Origin: Streptomyces phaeolivaceus
GTDB taxonomy: Bacteria > Actinomycetota > Actinomycetes > Streptomycetales > Streptomycetaceae
Assembly (NCBI RefSeq): GCF_009184865.1
Contig: NZ_CP045096.1
Span: 3,162,001-3,226,000, forward strand
DNA: 64,000 nt
Direction: 5' to 3'
Positions 26,130-35,527 of this stretch are shown in pieces. Within the stretch, counting starts at the first letter, position 1; every line of letters begins with the position of its first letter. The translations under genes and the position numbers were made by a program. The notes under the pieces are model-generated. The model saw only the letters and a program-made list of their open reading frames with translations, was not told the DNA's origin and searched no databases.

Positions 26130-27368
26130 ATGCCCACGATGTCGTCCACGACTGCGGATCTCACGCCCGACTACGAAGCCCTGGTCCAGCACTTCGACGA
26201 GTTCGCCACCGCGGAAGTCGCCCCCCGAGTCCAGCGCATGGAGTCCTCCCCCCACGCCGTGGAACGCGACCTGGCCCTGCTCATGGCCGAACAGGGATGG
26301 TTCGGCGCCACGATCCCCCGCCAGTACGGCGGTATGCACGCGGGACATCTCGCCAAAACCCTCATGATCCAGAGGATGGCGCGGGCCTCGGGCGCGGCCG
26401 GCGCCATCCTGCAGGCCAGCCAGCTGCCCGTATCGATGCTCATCCACTTCGGCAGCGACGAGCAGAAGGCCCTGCTGCTGCCCCAGGTCTCCTGCGGGGA
26501 CACGCTGCTGTCGATCGCGGTGACCGAAGAGGAGACCGGCAGCCATGTGCTCGGCATGGAGACCACCGCCCGCCGCGACGGCAACGACTGGATCCTCGAC
26601 GGCAGCAAGGTCCACATCGGCAACAGCCACATCGCCCACTTCCACTGCGTCGTGGCCCGCACCGCCTCCGCCGACACGGCCGGCTCCCGCGCCCTGACCG
26701 CGTTCCTCGTCGAACACGACCGCGACGGACTGACCGTCGAACCGCACCGGCCCGCCCTCGGCCTGCACGGCTTCACCTTCGGCAAGCTCACCTTCGACGG
26801 CGTACGCATACCCGAGGCCAACGTGATCGGCGAAGTAGGCGACGGCAAAGACATCGCCTACAGCAGCAGCATCCTCTACGGCCGGCCCAACCTCGCCGCG
26901 GTCTCCCTCGGCATCCACGAAGCGATCATGGAATGCGCGGCCGGCTTCCTTCAGGGCCGCCGCCGCTACAACGGCGCCCTCGCCGACCTTCCCGTCCTGC
27001 GCGACCGGGTCGGCGACATGAAGTCCCGGCTCATGGCGAGCCGCGACCTCGCCCACCACGCCGTACGCATGCTCGACTCCGGCCGCCCCTGCGACGACCT
27101 CCTCATCAACTCCAAGTACCTCAACCACAAATGGGCCGTGCAATCGGGCCAGGACGCCATGGAACTGCACGGCGCCCACGCCCTGCGCACGGACTACCCC
27201 CTCCAACGGCTGTGGCGGGACGTCCAGCACACCTACGCGCCCGCCGGAACCGGTGAGGTACAGCGCCAGCGCCTGGCGGAAACCGAGCTCGGTGCCCCTC
27301 CCATCCAGTGGTCCGAACGGCTCGCCGCCAAAACCTCGCTCTTCCTCCCCACCAGCACAGCCGCCTGA
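26130..27368 (+). CDS. Acyl-CoA dehydrogenase-like flavoprotein lacking the usual catalytic Glu
   Basis: 412 residues, ATG 26130 after AAGGGGGAG. The fold is complete: N-terminal helices (VERDLALLMAEQGWFGATIPRQYGG), FAD/substrate loop (LLSIAVTEEETGSHVLGMETTARRDG) and C-terminal helices (LNHKWAVQSGQDAMELHGAHAL). In dehydrogenases the catalytic base sits in a YEGT motif; here the corresponding sequence reads TYAPAGTGEVQRQRLAE, with Ala and Pro in its place. The protein may be a flavin-binding sensor, a monooxygenase-type member or an enzyme with a shifted base. It follows the conservon genes by 56 bases. Confidence 0.8.
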   Translation: MPTMSSTTADLTPDYEALVQHFDEFATAEVAPRVQRMESSPHAVERDLALLMAEQGWFGATIPRQYGGMHAGHLAKTLMIQRMARASGAAGAILQASQLPVSMLIHFGSDEQKALLLPQVSCGDTLLSIAVTEEETGSHVLGMETTARRDGNDWILDGSKVHIGNSHIAHFHCVVARTASADTAGSRALTAFLVEHDRDGLTVEPHRPALGLHGFTFGKLTFDGVRIPEANVIGEVGDGKDIAYSSSILYGRPNLAAVSLGIHEAIMECAAGFLQGRRRYNGALADLPVLRDRVGDMKSRLMASRDLAHHAVRMLDSGRPCDDLLINSKYLNHKWAVQSGQDAMELHGAHALRTDYPLQRLWRDVQHTYAPAGTGEVQRQRLAETELGAPPIQWSERLAAKTSLFLPTSTAA

Positions 27369-27737
27369 CTCCCAGACACCCACGCCCTCCAACACAACAA
27401 CCAGCTGCGGGAACTCCCGCCCGCAATGTCTTCCTCCGGGACCCACCGTCCGCCTCCAGGCCCCACCCGCCACGTGGGGCCTGCCAACCGCGCGGCCGGT
27501 CCCGGTGCCCGCCACCAGCCGCCTCCCTGTCCGTTCCGCCGAAAGCCAGTTGATGAAGAGCCGAGCGCCCCTGTCTCCCCTGTTGTGGTGGCAGCCCAAA
27601 GCCCGCACCGGGCATGGATTCCCAGGACACCTCCACCTCAGCGCCGCACCGAGCAGCAACCTCGTGGTCACACGCGCCGCCGTCCCAATCTGCCCACAGC
27701 CCGGCCAGGTACCGATCACGGTCAGGGGGACGGGGGT
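27369..27737. other. Intergenic interval
   Basis: Pro/Arg-coding low-complexity DNA with no conserved frame. A frame stays open into the next gene but lacks a ribosome site and family similarity, so I start that gene at GTG 27738. No hairpin longer than 7 bp was noticed. Confidence 0.4.
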
Positions 27738-28622
27738 GTGACGATCATCGACGTCCCCAATGAGACACGGGGCCACTCCGGGCTCGCCGAGGAAATCGAG
27801 CAGATCCTGCGGGACACCGCGTCTTTGATCCAGGAGGTCACGGACCTGTCCTGCCCGACGCTGGTGTTCCGGCTGCTCACTCCCCGCGCCTGGAGGGCCG
27901 AGATCCGGGCATGGGCCGAGCGGTCGCTGGAGGAAGACCTTGCACAGGCCCGCCTCACCGCGCCGGAAGCCGACCGGGTGCGCGGCCGGCTCACGGCATG
28001 GGACGCCAGCGACCTGCGCCCGGGCTGGCCGATGAACCCCGGCCTGACGATCACCGACCACTACGGCGAACCCCGCACGCTGATCACACCGCAGGCCCTG
28101 CACCACACGGGGGTCCGCTACGACCGCACCGCGCTGATCCGCTTCGTCGTCCACGCCGGTGTCCACCACGCTCAGATCGCAGCAAGCACAGGCACGCTCC
28201 CCCCGCCCCCGATCCGTGCTGCTGCCCGCGTGCACGAGGACTCGGCCACGAGGACCCTGATGGAGGGGCATGCCACCTGGGCCGAACAGAAAGTGGCAGG
28301 CGCCTACTTCGGATTCTGCCGGGAGCACCGGCCCCGAGAAGTGCCGCGCTCATGGCGGTACCGGCAGCATGCCCGACTGATCCCCTGGTTGCAGCCCCCT
28401 GCGGATCTCACCTCGCTGATGTGCGCGCGAGCAGCGGATCCGAGTCCACCGGCCCGCGAAGACGGCGCGAGTTTTGTCCAGGCAGTCATCGAAGTCTCCG
28501 GCAGCGTCGCCCCGTTCAACCGGATCTGGACCGACCCCTCGCTCGCCCCCACGAACCGGGAAATCACCCATCCCGAGGCATGGTTCAGCCGCGTCAGCAT
28601 CGAAGGACCAGCGCTCCTGTAA
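27738..28622 (+). CDS. Metallopeptidase-like protein with a degenerate active site
   Basis: 294 residues, GTG 27738 behind a run of Gs. The middle looks like a short gluzincin-type motif: FVVHAGVHHAQIAAS (His139, His143), then LMEGHATWAEQKV (Glu176) about 33 residues later. In active relatives the first part is HExxH; here it is HAGVH, so the catalytic Glu is Ala. The rest (RAWRAEIRAWAERSLEEDL, WRYRQHARLIPWLQPPADLT) is unassigned. It has no signal peptide, so it probably acts inside the cell, perhaps as a binding protein. It precedes the helicase gene by 113 bases. Confidence 0.5.
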   Translation: MTIIDVPNETRGHSGLAEEIEQILRDTASLIQEVTDLSCPTLVFRLLTPRAWRAEIRAWAERSLEEDLAQARLTAPEADRVRGRLTAWDASDLRPGWPMNPGLTITDHYGEPRTLITPQALHHTGVRYDRTALIRFVVHAGVHHAQIAASTGTLPPPPIRAAARVHEDSATRTLMEGHATWAEQKVAGAYFGFCREHRPREVPRSWRYRQHARLIPWLQPPADLTSLMCARAADPSPPAREDGASFVQAVIEVSGSVAPFNRIWTDPSLAPTNREITHPEAWFSRVSIEGPALL

Positions 28623-28735
28623 CCGCCGCCGCGCTGAGGAGCCTCCGCTCCCACTCCCCCGGCCGGGCCCCTCTCGGCCTCAGTCCCGCGTAACGCCATT
28701 CCCATACCGACCACACCAGCACGAAAGGATCATCA

Positions 28736-31288
28736 GTGACCCGGTTGACCGCCTCGGACACACCCCGTCGTTCCGCCCCGCGGAAGCTTCCCTCGATGCG
28801 TCCGTATCAGAAGGAGGTGCACGACGCGGTTGTCACCGGGCTGACGAACGGGACCCGGGGACAACTGCACGCGGCGTGCGGGTCCGGCAAAACCTTCATG
28901 GCGCTGCGTGCGGTGGAGGAACTGGTCCCGGGAGACGGGATGATCGTGGTCCTGGCCCCGTCACTGGCTCTGGTCGCGCAGATCTTGCGGGAGTGGCAGG
29001 ACGCCGGCGTGGTCGGGTTCCGTGCGATGGCGGTCTGCTCGGACGAGAAGGTCTCCGACGTCCCGGTACGGACCGAGGATTTCGAGGTGCCGGTCAGTAC
29101 TGATCCGGACGTGATCACCTCCTGGTTGAGCGGTGGCAGGCGCCGGATCATCTTCGGCACCTACGCATCTGCCGCCCGGATCGGTGAAAGTCTGCGGCAG
29201 GCCGGTCTCGAAGTCGACATGCTGGTGTGCGACGAGGGGCACCACCTGTTCGGCAAACGGGATGCCGCCCGTCGTCGGGTCGTCACCGACTCGGCTTTCC
29301 TGCCCCACCGCAGCCGACTGGTGATGACGGCAACGCCGAACGTGACAGGCGGCCAGGCCGGGGATGCGTTGACCTGGCAGAGCGAGGAACTGTTCGGGCC
29401 GGTGCTGTACCGGTACCCCTTCGCCCGCGGGATCGCCGAGGGGTATCTGAAGGACTACCGGCTGGTGGTGCTGGGCATCAGCGACGCCGAGGCCCGTGCC
29501 CTGCTCGCCGACACCGCATCCGACTACGTAGACGGCGAGATCGCTCTGAGGACCGTCGTCGCGCAGGCCGCGCTGGCACACGCCCGCAACACCTACGGCA
29601 CCGAGCGCGCCATCACCTTCCACCCCCGGGTGCAGCAGGCCGCCGACTTCGCACGCACCCTTCCCGCCACCATCGCCCGCCTGCCCGCCGCCAAGCAGCC
29701 GGCGGGCATGGTCCACGCTACCCACATCAGCGGGGCGATGGACACCGCCGAGCGGGAGGGCATCATGGCGCGGCTGGCGCAGCCGCCCGCCGGCGGATGG
29801 ACGGTGGTCTCCAACGCGCAGTGCCTGACCGAGGGCGTTGATGTTCCGGCGGTGGACACGATCGTCTTCACCCACCCGTCCCGGTCCGCGGCCAAGGTGA
29901 CCCAGGCCGTGGGCCGGGCCATGCGCCGAAGCCGCCACACAGCCTCCATCGCCACGATCATCGTGCCGGTCATCGTTCCGGACACCACCGCCGAGGTCGA
30001 CGACGAACTCGACGCCGGCGACTTCGAAGCTCTCTTCGAAGTCGTACGTGCCCTCAGGGCCCACGACGACGTCTTCGGCGCCGAACTGGACCGGGAACGC
30101 GCGAACTTGTCGCTGCGCACCGCCGGCAGGAAGGGCGCCGAGGGACCCGGAGCGCAGGAAGGGGAGGAATCCGACCTACCGAAGAGGATCACCTTCCACC
30201 TGCCGGAGGGCACATCCGACCGTATCCTCCATCAGCTGCGTCTGCTAACGGTACGCAACTCCACCTCCTCCTGGTGGGAGGGATACGCGGACGCGGTCGC
30301 CTTCCACAAGGAGCACGGCCACCTGAACGTGCCGGAGAACCAGCTCGGCGCCAGTGGCCGCCAGCTGACCGCATGGATAGCCACCTTGCGCAGGCATCGC
30401 CGCAAGGGGTGGGTTCCCCAGGACCGTATCGACGCCATGGACCGCATCGGCATGGAGTGGGAACCACTGGATGCCCGGCGGCAGCAACTGCTCAGCGATG
30501 CCCGCGCCTACCAGCAAAAACACGGCAACATCGACGTGCCCGACAGCCATGTCACGCCCGAGGGGAGGCTGCTGGGCTCGCAGTTCAAGGCACTGCGTAC
30601 CGCCTACCGTGAAGGCCGCCTGCACCAGCCCCTGGTCCGCGCGCTGGACGAATTGGGAATGCGCTGGGACCCGCAAGCCGCCAAGAAGCAGGAACTGCTG
30701 GACGCCTGCGACCGTTACCTCCAGCGTTTCGGAAATCTCGAAGTACCGGTCAAATACGTCGACACCGAAGGCTACCGCCTCGGCCCGGCCCTCTCCTACG
30801 TGCGCTCCGTCGCTCAGGGCACCGTCAAAGACCGGGAGGGAAACGCGCGGACCCTGGATGCCGACCAGCGTACCGAGCTGGAGAGACGTGGAGTTGTCCT
30901 GGACTTCCGGGTCACTGCCCTGGACCAGGACCTCAAGACGGCCCTGGTCGAGAAAGTCCAAGCCGGAACGCAACTCAAGGACGCCCGCAAAGCACTCGGC
31001 ATCAGCGATTCCGCAGTCATCACGGCACGGCAGAAGGACACAGAGTTCGACGTCCGCCTGAAAGTCGCTCTCCGGGCCCAGTACCGCGTCCTGGACGAGT
31101 CGGAAAAGCAAGCTCTGATCGACGAAGTCGCATCCGGAACCTCAATCCGAAAAGCCCGCCAAATTCTCTCCCTGTCCGCTTCCTCCATTGCGACGGCGCG
31201 AAAGAAAGACGCCCAGTTCGATGCCCGCTTGAAATCCGCTCTTCAGCAGCAGAGTCGCCCCTTGGCCGCGGCGGAAGAAAGGGCCTGA
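28736..31288 (+). CDS. DEAD/DEAH helicase with three helicase-associated domains and C-terminal HTH-like repeats
   Basis: 850 residues, GTG start. The SF2 core (1-430) has MRPYQKEVHDAV, Walker A AACGSGKTF, DEGHHLFG (motif II), VMTATPN (motif III) and VTQAVGRAMRR (motif VI). Three helicase-associated domains follow, marked by HKEHGHLNVP, QQKHGNIDVP and LQRFGNLEVP, each ending in a G-M/V-x-W/L pattern. Two tandem repeats of about 50 residues end the protein (AGTQLKDARKALGISDSAVITARQKD and SGTSIRKARQILSLSASSIATARKKD); they look like HTH modules. Related proteins occur on streptomycete plasmids and chromosome arms. It is probably a DNA translocase or defence/maintenance helicase. Confidence 0.85.
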   Translation: MTRLTASDTPRRSAPRKLPSMRPYQKEVHDAVVTGLTNGTRGQLHAACGSGKTFMALRAVEELVPGDGMIVVLAPSLALVAQILREWQDAGVVGFRAMAVCSDEKVSDVPVRTEDFEVPVSTDPDVITSWLSGGRRRIIFGTYASAARIGESLRQAGLEVDMLVCDEGHHLFGKRDAARRRVVTDSAFLPHRSRLVMTATPNVTGGQAGDALTWQSEELFGPVLYRYPFARGIAEGYLKDYRLVVLGISDAEARALLADTASDYVDGEIALRTVVAQAALAHARNTYGTERAITFHPRVQQAADFARTLPATIARLPAAKQPAGMVHATHISGAMDTAEREGIMARLAQPPAGGWTVVSNAQCLTEGVDVPAVDTIVFTHPSRSAAKVTQAVGRAMRRSRHTASIATIIVPVIVPDTTAEVDDELDAGDFEALFEVVRALRAHDDVFGAELDRERANLSLRTAGRKGAEGPGAQEGEESDLPKRITFHLPEGTSDRILHQLRLLTVRNSTSSWWEGYADAVAFHKEHGHLNVPENQLGASGRQLTAWIATLRRHRRKGWVPQDRIDAMDRIGMEWEPLDARRQQLLSDARAYQQKHGNIDVPDSHVTPEGRLLGSQFKALRTAYREGRLHQPLVRALDELGMRWDPQAAKKQELLDACDRYLQRFGNLEVPVKYVDTEGYRLGPALSYVRSVAQGTVKDREGNARTLDADQRTELERRGVVLDFRVTALDQDLKTALVEKVQAGTQLKDARKALGISDSAVITARQKDTEFDVRLKVALRAQYRVLDESEKQALIDEVASGTSIRKARQILSLSASSIATARKKDAQFDARLKSALQQQSRPLAAAEERA

Positions 31289-31683
31289 TGGACGAAGTCG
31301 CATCCGAAGCCCCCTGGACCCCCACCGCTCACTCGAAGCCATCGAGGGCCGGCACTCCAACCGGTCCGGGTGTCCAGGTCCCGTAGCACCGTCACGTTGC
31401 GTGGCACAGGGCTACCGGTCCGCAGCGATTCGGCCACAACCTGGACCCTCGTCCGCGGCTCAATTCAGGGATGCGCGACATCCGCGGCCCACAGCCGTGG
31501 GGCACGGACACGACTCAAACACGCGCGTTCGAAAGCGGTGGCCGGCTCGTTGTCCCGGTCATCATCAGTCATCCCCAACCCGGCCTGCAGGCTGCCCTGT
31601 TGGTGATGCGTGCCGGTGGCCGCCGTGCGCGCCAGCCACCGGCACGCCTGCGTTCTCTCGTCCGGTCAACGTCAGGAGTCTCG
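31289..31683. other. Intergenic interval starting with a repeat of helicase-coding DNA
   Basis: A 22-base sequence spanning the helicase stop (31285-31306, ctgatggacgaagtcgcatc and two more bases) repeats 31116-31137 inside the gene with one mismatch. It is as if another C-terminal repeat unit had begun and been lost. The rest holds no conserved frame and should contain the promoter of the peptide/ABC genes. Confidence 0.45.
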
Positions 31684-31836
31684 ATGAACCCCGCCCTCGC
31701 TATCGCCCCTCCTCCCCTCCCTGGAGCGCGCTGGGCCGTCCAGACGGCTGCTGCTCGACCCCTCGTGACGATGCGCGACAGCGCCGCGGCCGGCACCACG
31801 GCTATGTCACACCCGGATCCGAGGTGGGGGGCATGA
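31684..31836 (+). CDS. 50-residue peptide, coupled to the next peptide gene
   Basis: ATG 31684 has a good GGAG site (caggagtctcg). The product starts MNPALAIAPPPLPGARW and ends SHPDPRWGA; it contains no Cys and two Trp. The stop overlaps the next ATG as ATGA, so it belongs to one coupled set with the peptide at 31833 and the ABC exporter. I recognise no family. It could be a leader peptide that controls translation of the exporter or a secreted peptide. Confidence 0.45.
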   Translation: MNPALAIAPPPLPGARWAVQTAAARPLVTMRDSAAAGTTAMSHPDPRWGA

Positions 31837-31955
31837 GCGCCGCCATGAACCCGCCCGGGGGCTGCCACCCCTATAAGCGAGCAGTCCTGGAGAGGATCTC
31901 CGCCGGGCGGCGATACACCGCTCTCACCGTGTCGGCGAGCGGAGGCACGTCATGA
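31833..31955 (+). CDS. 40-residue peptide coupled to the ABC exporter
   Basis: It starts in an ATGA overlap and ends in another ATGA overlap with the exporter at 31952. The sequence begins MSAAMNPPGGCHPYKRAVLE and ends RYTALTVSASGGTS: a short leader-like basic helix followed by a Thr/Ser/Gly-rich tail with one Cys near residue 11. The length and the exporter next door fit a secreted or modified peptide, but no maturase is adjacent except the methyltransferase-NUDIX gene 400 bases beyond the exporter. Confidence 0.45.
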   Translation: MSAAMNPPGGCHPYKRAVLERISAGRRYTALTVSASGGTS

Positions 31956-33865
31956 CGCAGCCGACGGTGCCCGCGCAGGGCTCCCGCCCCCCGTCCGACG
32001 CCGCCATGACCGCAGTTGCGCCGCCGGCACCCGCGGAGATCAAGTACACCGGCCAGTACTCGGTCAACCCCATGGACGGGGTCTCGTTTAGGGCCCTGTG
32101 CGCCCGGATCCCGTCGGTGATGAAACGGATCGCGGGCATGTCATGGGCGGTCGACCGGACGGCGGTCGTCCTGCTGGTGGTATGCCAGGTGACGGTCGGC
32201 CTGTCGGCGGCCGGACAGCTGACCGCCACGTCGGACGTCATGCGCTCGCTCTTCGGCGACGGAACGGTACAGGAGCGGCTGCACCAGGCGCTGCCGGCGC
32301 TGATCTTCGTCGCGGTGATGGCCGCCCTGTCCCGCACCGCGAGTGCGGTCTCGGCCTACGGTGACCGGCGCATCACCCCGAAGCTGACCACCGAGGCCGA
32401 CACGACACTGGTCTCCTCGGTGTGCCAGGTGGAGGCCGCCGCCTACAGCGAGGACGGATTCCACGACCGGCAGGAAGCCGCCGAGATGGGCGTGATCCGC
32501 ACCCATGTGATGGTCGCCGACGCCCAGCAGCTGATGTCCTCACTGATCCAACTGGTCACGGCGTGCTCGGTCCTGGCCGTGCTGGACTGGCGGCTGCTGC
32601 CGTTCCTGCTGCTGGCCGTCCTCCCGGCCGGCGTCGGCTCGGTGCTCACCGCGCGCGTCGACTACGAGATCCACTACGCAAACATCGCCAACCGCAACGC
32701 CCGGGGGATGATGCGCTGGTGGGCGACGAGCCCGAAATACGGGGACGAGGTCCGCGCCAACTCGATGTCCGGCTACCTGCTGTACTGGTACCGGATATTG
32801 TCGCAACAGGCGGACGAGCGCTCGCTGGCCGCAGCTCCCCGGATCCTGCGGATCAACCTCGCTTCAGCCGCGTGCGGCGGGCTGTTCCTGGTGGCCACCT
32901 GGGCGGCGCTGTACTGGCTGGCGGCCACCGGCCAGATCGCGGTGGCGATCGCCGCGACCGCGGTCTTCGCCGTGCGGACCACCCTGGGCGCGCTGACCCA
33001 GCTGGTCCGCAGCGCCGCCGCGGTCTTCCACACCAGCCTCTACCTCGGCGACATGACCACCTTCCTCGACGAGGCCCAGGAAAAGGCCCCTCACCGCGGG
33101 GAGTTGACGGTGCGGGCGCCCCTCGACGAGGTCTGCGTGCGGGGGGCGGTGTACCACTACCCGGGCAAGGACAAGCCGGCCCTCGACGGGGTGTCGCTGA
33201 CGCTCAAGCGCGGGCAGATCCTGGCGCTGGTCGGCGTGAACGGTTCCGGCAAGACCACCCTGACTCGCCTGCTCGCCGGGATCCTCCTGGCCGACGAGGG
33301 CACGGTGACCTGGAACGGGACCGACCTCGCCGAGGTGGACCCGGACACCGTGTGGGCGCTTACCGGTCTGGTCCCGCAGGTCTTCGCGCAGTGGCCGCTC
33401 AGGCTGCGGGAGAACGTCAATCTCGGCCAGCCCCGCTCCGGTGGCGATGTGCCGGTGTGGGAGGCGATCGACGCCGTCGGACTGCGCGAGGCGGTCGAGG
33501 ACCTGCCCGACCAGCTCGACACCCTGCTGGCGCGGGAGATCTTCAGCGGGGTGGAGCTGTCCGGCGGACAGTGGCAGCGGGTGGCGTGCGCCCGGGGGCT
33601 GCACCGGCTCCCGGAGCTGCTGATCATGGACGAGCCGACCTCTCAGGTCGACCCGGAAGGCGAACACCGGGCATTCGAGACGCTCAAAGCCATGGCGGCG
33701 GACCGCATCACGATCGTGGTGACGCACCGACTGGAGAACACCAAGATCGCTGACGAGATCGTGGTGATGGAGGAAGGCCGGGTCACCGAGCACGGCACCT
33801 ACGAGGACCTCGCCTGCGGCGACGGAACCTTCGCGCGGCTGCTGGCCCTGTCACAAGACCGCTGA
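31952..33865 (+). CDS. ABC transporter, fused permease and ATPase (exporter)
   Basis: 637 residues. After a 55-residue N-terminal extension come transmembrane helices (TAVVLLVVCQVTVGLSAAGQL, VLAVLDWRLLPFLLLAVLPAGVG, GGLFLVATWAALYWLAATG). The ATPase begins near residue 390: Walker A LVGVNGSGKTT, Q loop GLVPQVFAQWPL, signature ELSGGQWQR, Walker B LLIMDEPTSQVD, H loop VVTHRLE. It is a half-size exporter that should work as a homodimer. It is translationally coupled to two tiny peptide genes, so peptide export is a reasonable guess. Confidence 0.9.
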   Translation: MTQPTVPAQGSRPPSDAAMTAVAPPAPAEIKYTGQYSVNPMDGVSFRALCARIPSVMKRIAGMSWAVDRTAVVLLVVCQVTVGLSAAGQLTATSDVMRSLFGDGTVQERLHQALPALIFVAVMAALSRTASAVSAYGDRRITPKLTTEADTTLVSSVCQVEAAAYSEDGFHDRQEAAEMGVIRTHVMVADAQQLMSSLIQLVTACSVLAVLDWRLLPFLLLAVLPAGVGSVLTARVDYEIHYANIANRNARGMMRWWATSPKYGDEVRANSMSGYLLYWYRILSQQADERSLAAAPRILRINLASAACGGLFLVATWAALYWLAATGQIAVAIAATAVFAVRTTLGALTQLVRSAAAVFHTSLYLGDMTTFLDEAQEKAPHRGELTVRAPLDEVCVRGAVYHYPGKDKPALDGVSLTLKRGQILALVGVNGSGKTTLTRLLAGILLADEGTVTWNGTDLAEVDPDTVWALTGLVPQVFAQWPLRLRENVNLGQPRSGGDVPVWEAIDAVGLREAVEDLPDQLDTLLAREIFSGVELSGGQWQRVACARGLHRLPELLIMDEPTSQVDPEGEHRAFETLKAMAADRITIVVTHRLENTKIADEIVVMEEGRVTEHGTYEDLACGDGTFARLLALSQDR

Positions 33866-34271
33866 CCGGCCGGGTGCCGCCTGTAGGGTCCGCGACTTCG
33901 TTAGCAATGAGAGGAGTTCGTTAGCAGTGGAGTAGCAAATCCGCGGCTCGATGAGCAGTCGGTCTCATCACCTGCGGGCTCGCCGTATCCACGGGCCCGG
34001 CTCCCAGCTTCGTGACCACGTTGGTGCTCATGATCGGCCGACAGGGGCAGTGCTAATGAAGCCCGGATTCCGGCGTTTCTGCAGGACGCAGTGCTCACAG
34101 AACCGCGGAACCTACACCGCCCCGTCATATGCCGGTGCGGCACCCGCCTTCGTACCGATCCCGGATTCCCCCTTCCCGAAGGACCTTGATGACGACCAGA
34201 CGACACGAGCAAGACGCCCGGCAGCCACAGTCGGCCTTCGCTTGGTCGACGCCGGCCGGGAGGACGGCGCG
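33866..34271. other. Intergenic interval with tandem repeats
   Basis: A 406-base gap between the exporter and the methyltransferase-NUDIX gene. It is locally AT-richer than the surroundings and carries the direct repeats at 33897-33926. Frames open toward the next gene have no recognisable protein content. It probably contains the promoter of the NUDIX block. Confidence 0.45.
33897..33926. promoter_or_regulatory. Tandem direct repeats, possible operator
   Basis: ttcgttagca occurs at 33897-33906 and 33917-33926, exactly 20 bases (about two helical turns) apart. A partial third copy (gtagca) lies at 33932-33937. Such spacing fits cooperative binding of a regulator on one DNA face upstream of the 34272 gene. 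Confidence 0.4.
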
Positions 34272-35441
34272 ATGAAGCCCGAGGAGATCAACACCGAGGC
34301 ATGGACCGCCTACGGCCACCACCACCGCCGGCGAGGCACCCACCTGCCGGAAGTCGACCGGATCGACTGGGGCCCCGGCGCCACCGGTCCGGGGGATGCG
34401 ATCCTCGGCGACCTTGACGGCCGGCGGGTGCTGGACCTGGGCTGCGGGCTCACCCGGCACGCCGCCCACCTCGCCCGCGACCACGGCGCGCTCGTAGACG
34501 CCGTGGACTCCTCACCCACGCAGATCGAACGCGCCCGCACCCGCTACGACCAGCTGCCCGGTCTGAACGTGGTACTCGCTGACGCCGTCGAGCACCTGCG
34601 CGCCGCCGCCCCGTACGACGTGATCTATTCCGTCCACTCCGTCCCCTACATCGACCCGCACCGGCTGCTGCCCGCCCTGAGCGCGGCGCTCAAACCCGGC
34701 GCCAGGTTGTGCTTCACCGTCCTGCACACCAACTCCCATGGCGAGGGACCCTCCACCGCGCTCGTCCCGCGGTCGGAGACCCTGCGGCTGGCCGACGGCC
34801 CGGAACTGACCGTCCAGATGTGGGTCCTCACACCCGAACTGTGGGAGGACCTGCTGGTCCACTACGGGCTCCGAGTGGAGAGCATCACCGTCCTCGACGC
34901 CCCGGAAGAGGGCAACCACGCCTCCTACCGGCTCTTCCAGGTCCGCCGCCCCGTACGCGTCACGTCCCGCCCGCGCACCACCCGGCCGCCCGTAGCGCAC
35001 GCGGCAGTCGGCGTCGGCATCATCCTGTCCGGGCCGGACGGCGTACTACTGGGCCGGCACCGCCGGCGCACGATTGAGCTGCCGGGCGGCACCGTTGAGC
35101 CCGGCGAATCACTGCGGGAGACCGTCGTGCGCGAACTCGCCGAGGAGACCGGCCTCACCGGCCGCCCGGAGGACGTACGCCTGCTCGGCATGCTTCTCGA
35201 CCACGTCGGCGACGTCGTCCGCATCACCGTGGCCGCCGTCCTCACCACGTGGCAGGGAACCCCCGCCGACCAGAAGGACGAGAGCGTGAGCGACTGGCGC
35301 TGGTGGCCCCTGGACGCACTGCCCTCCGGCCTGTTCGAGTGCAGCGCCCAAGTCCTGACCACCTGGCGGCCCGACCTGAACATCGACCACCCGCCCGCAC
35401 ACTTCACCCCCTTCGCCGACACGGCGGACACCGTCGCGTGA
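34272..35441 (+). CDS. Bifunctional SAM methyltransferase / NUDIX hydrolase
   Basis: 389 residues, ATG 34272 behind GGGAGG. Residues 1-235 are a class I methyltransferase: [48 protein letters not shown]. Residues 255-375 are a NUDIX domain with a near-perfect box: [24 protein letters not shown]. The fusion suggests a methylated nucleotide-linked substrate or product, but neither can be read. The TGA stop overlaps an ATG (35441) that starts a 28-residue peptide. Confidence 0.88.
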   Translation: MKPEEINTEAWTAYGHHHRRRGTHLPEVDRIDWGPGATGPGDAILGDLDGRRVLDLGCGLTRHAAHLARDHGALVDAVDSSPTQIERARTRYDQLPGLNVVLADAVEHLRAAAPYDVIYSVHSVPYIDPHRLLPALSAALKPGARLCFTVLHTNSHGEGPSTALVPRSETLRLADGPELTVQMWVLTPELWEDLLVHYGLRVESITVLDAPEEGNHASYRLFQVRRPVRVTSRPRTTRPPVAHAAVGVGIILSGPDGVLLGRHRRRTIELPGGTVEPGESLRETVVRELAEETGLTGRPEDVRLLGMLLDHVGDVVRITVAAVLTTWQGTPADQKDESVSDWRWWPLDALPSGLFECSAQVLTTWRPDLNIDHPPAHFTPFADTADTVA

Positions 35442-35527
35442 TGACGTGGCAGACAGCCGCCCACCTCACCGTCCAGCCCGCAACCCGCACCATCGACGAA
35501 CTTCGCCATGACCACCTCACTGGATGA
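35441..35527 (+). CDS. 28-residue peptide overlapping the methyltransferase-NUDIX stop
   Basis: The ATG shares its A with the preceding TGA (TGATG). The product runs from MTWQTAAHL to LRHDHLTG. It overlaps the next small ORF. It may be only a translational relay. No family is recognised. Confidence 0.3.
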   Translation: MTWQTAAHLTVQPATRTIDELRHDHLTG

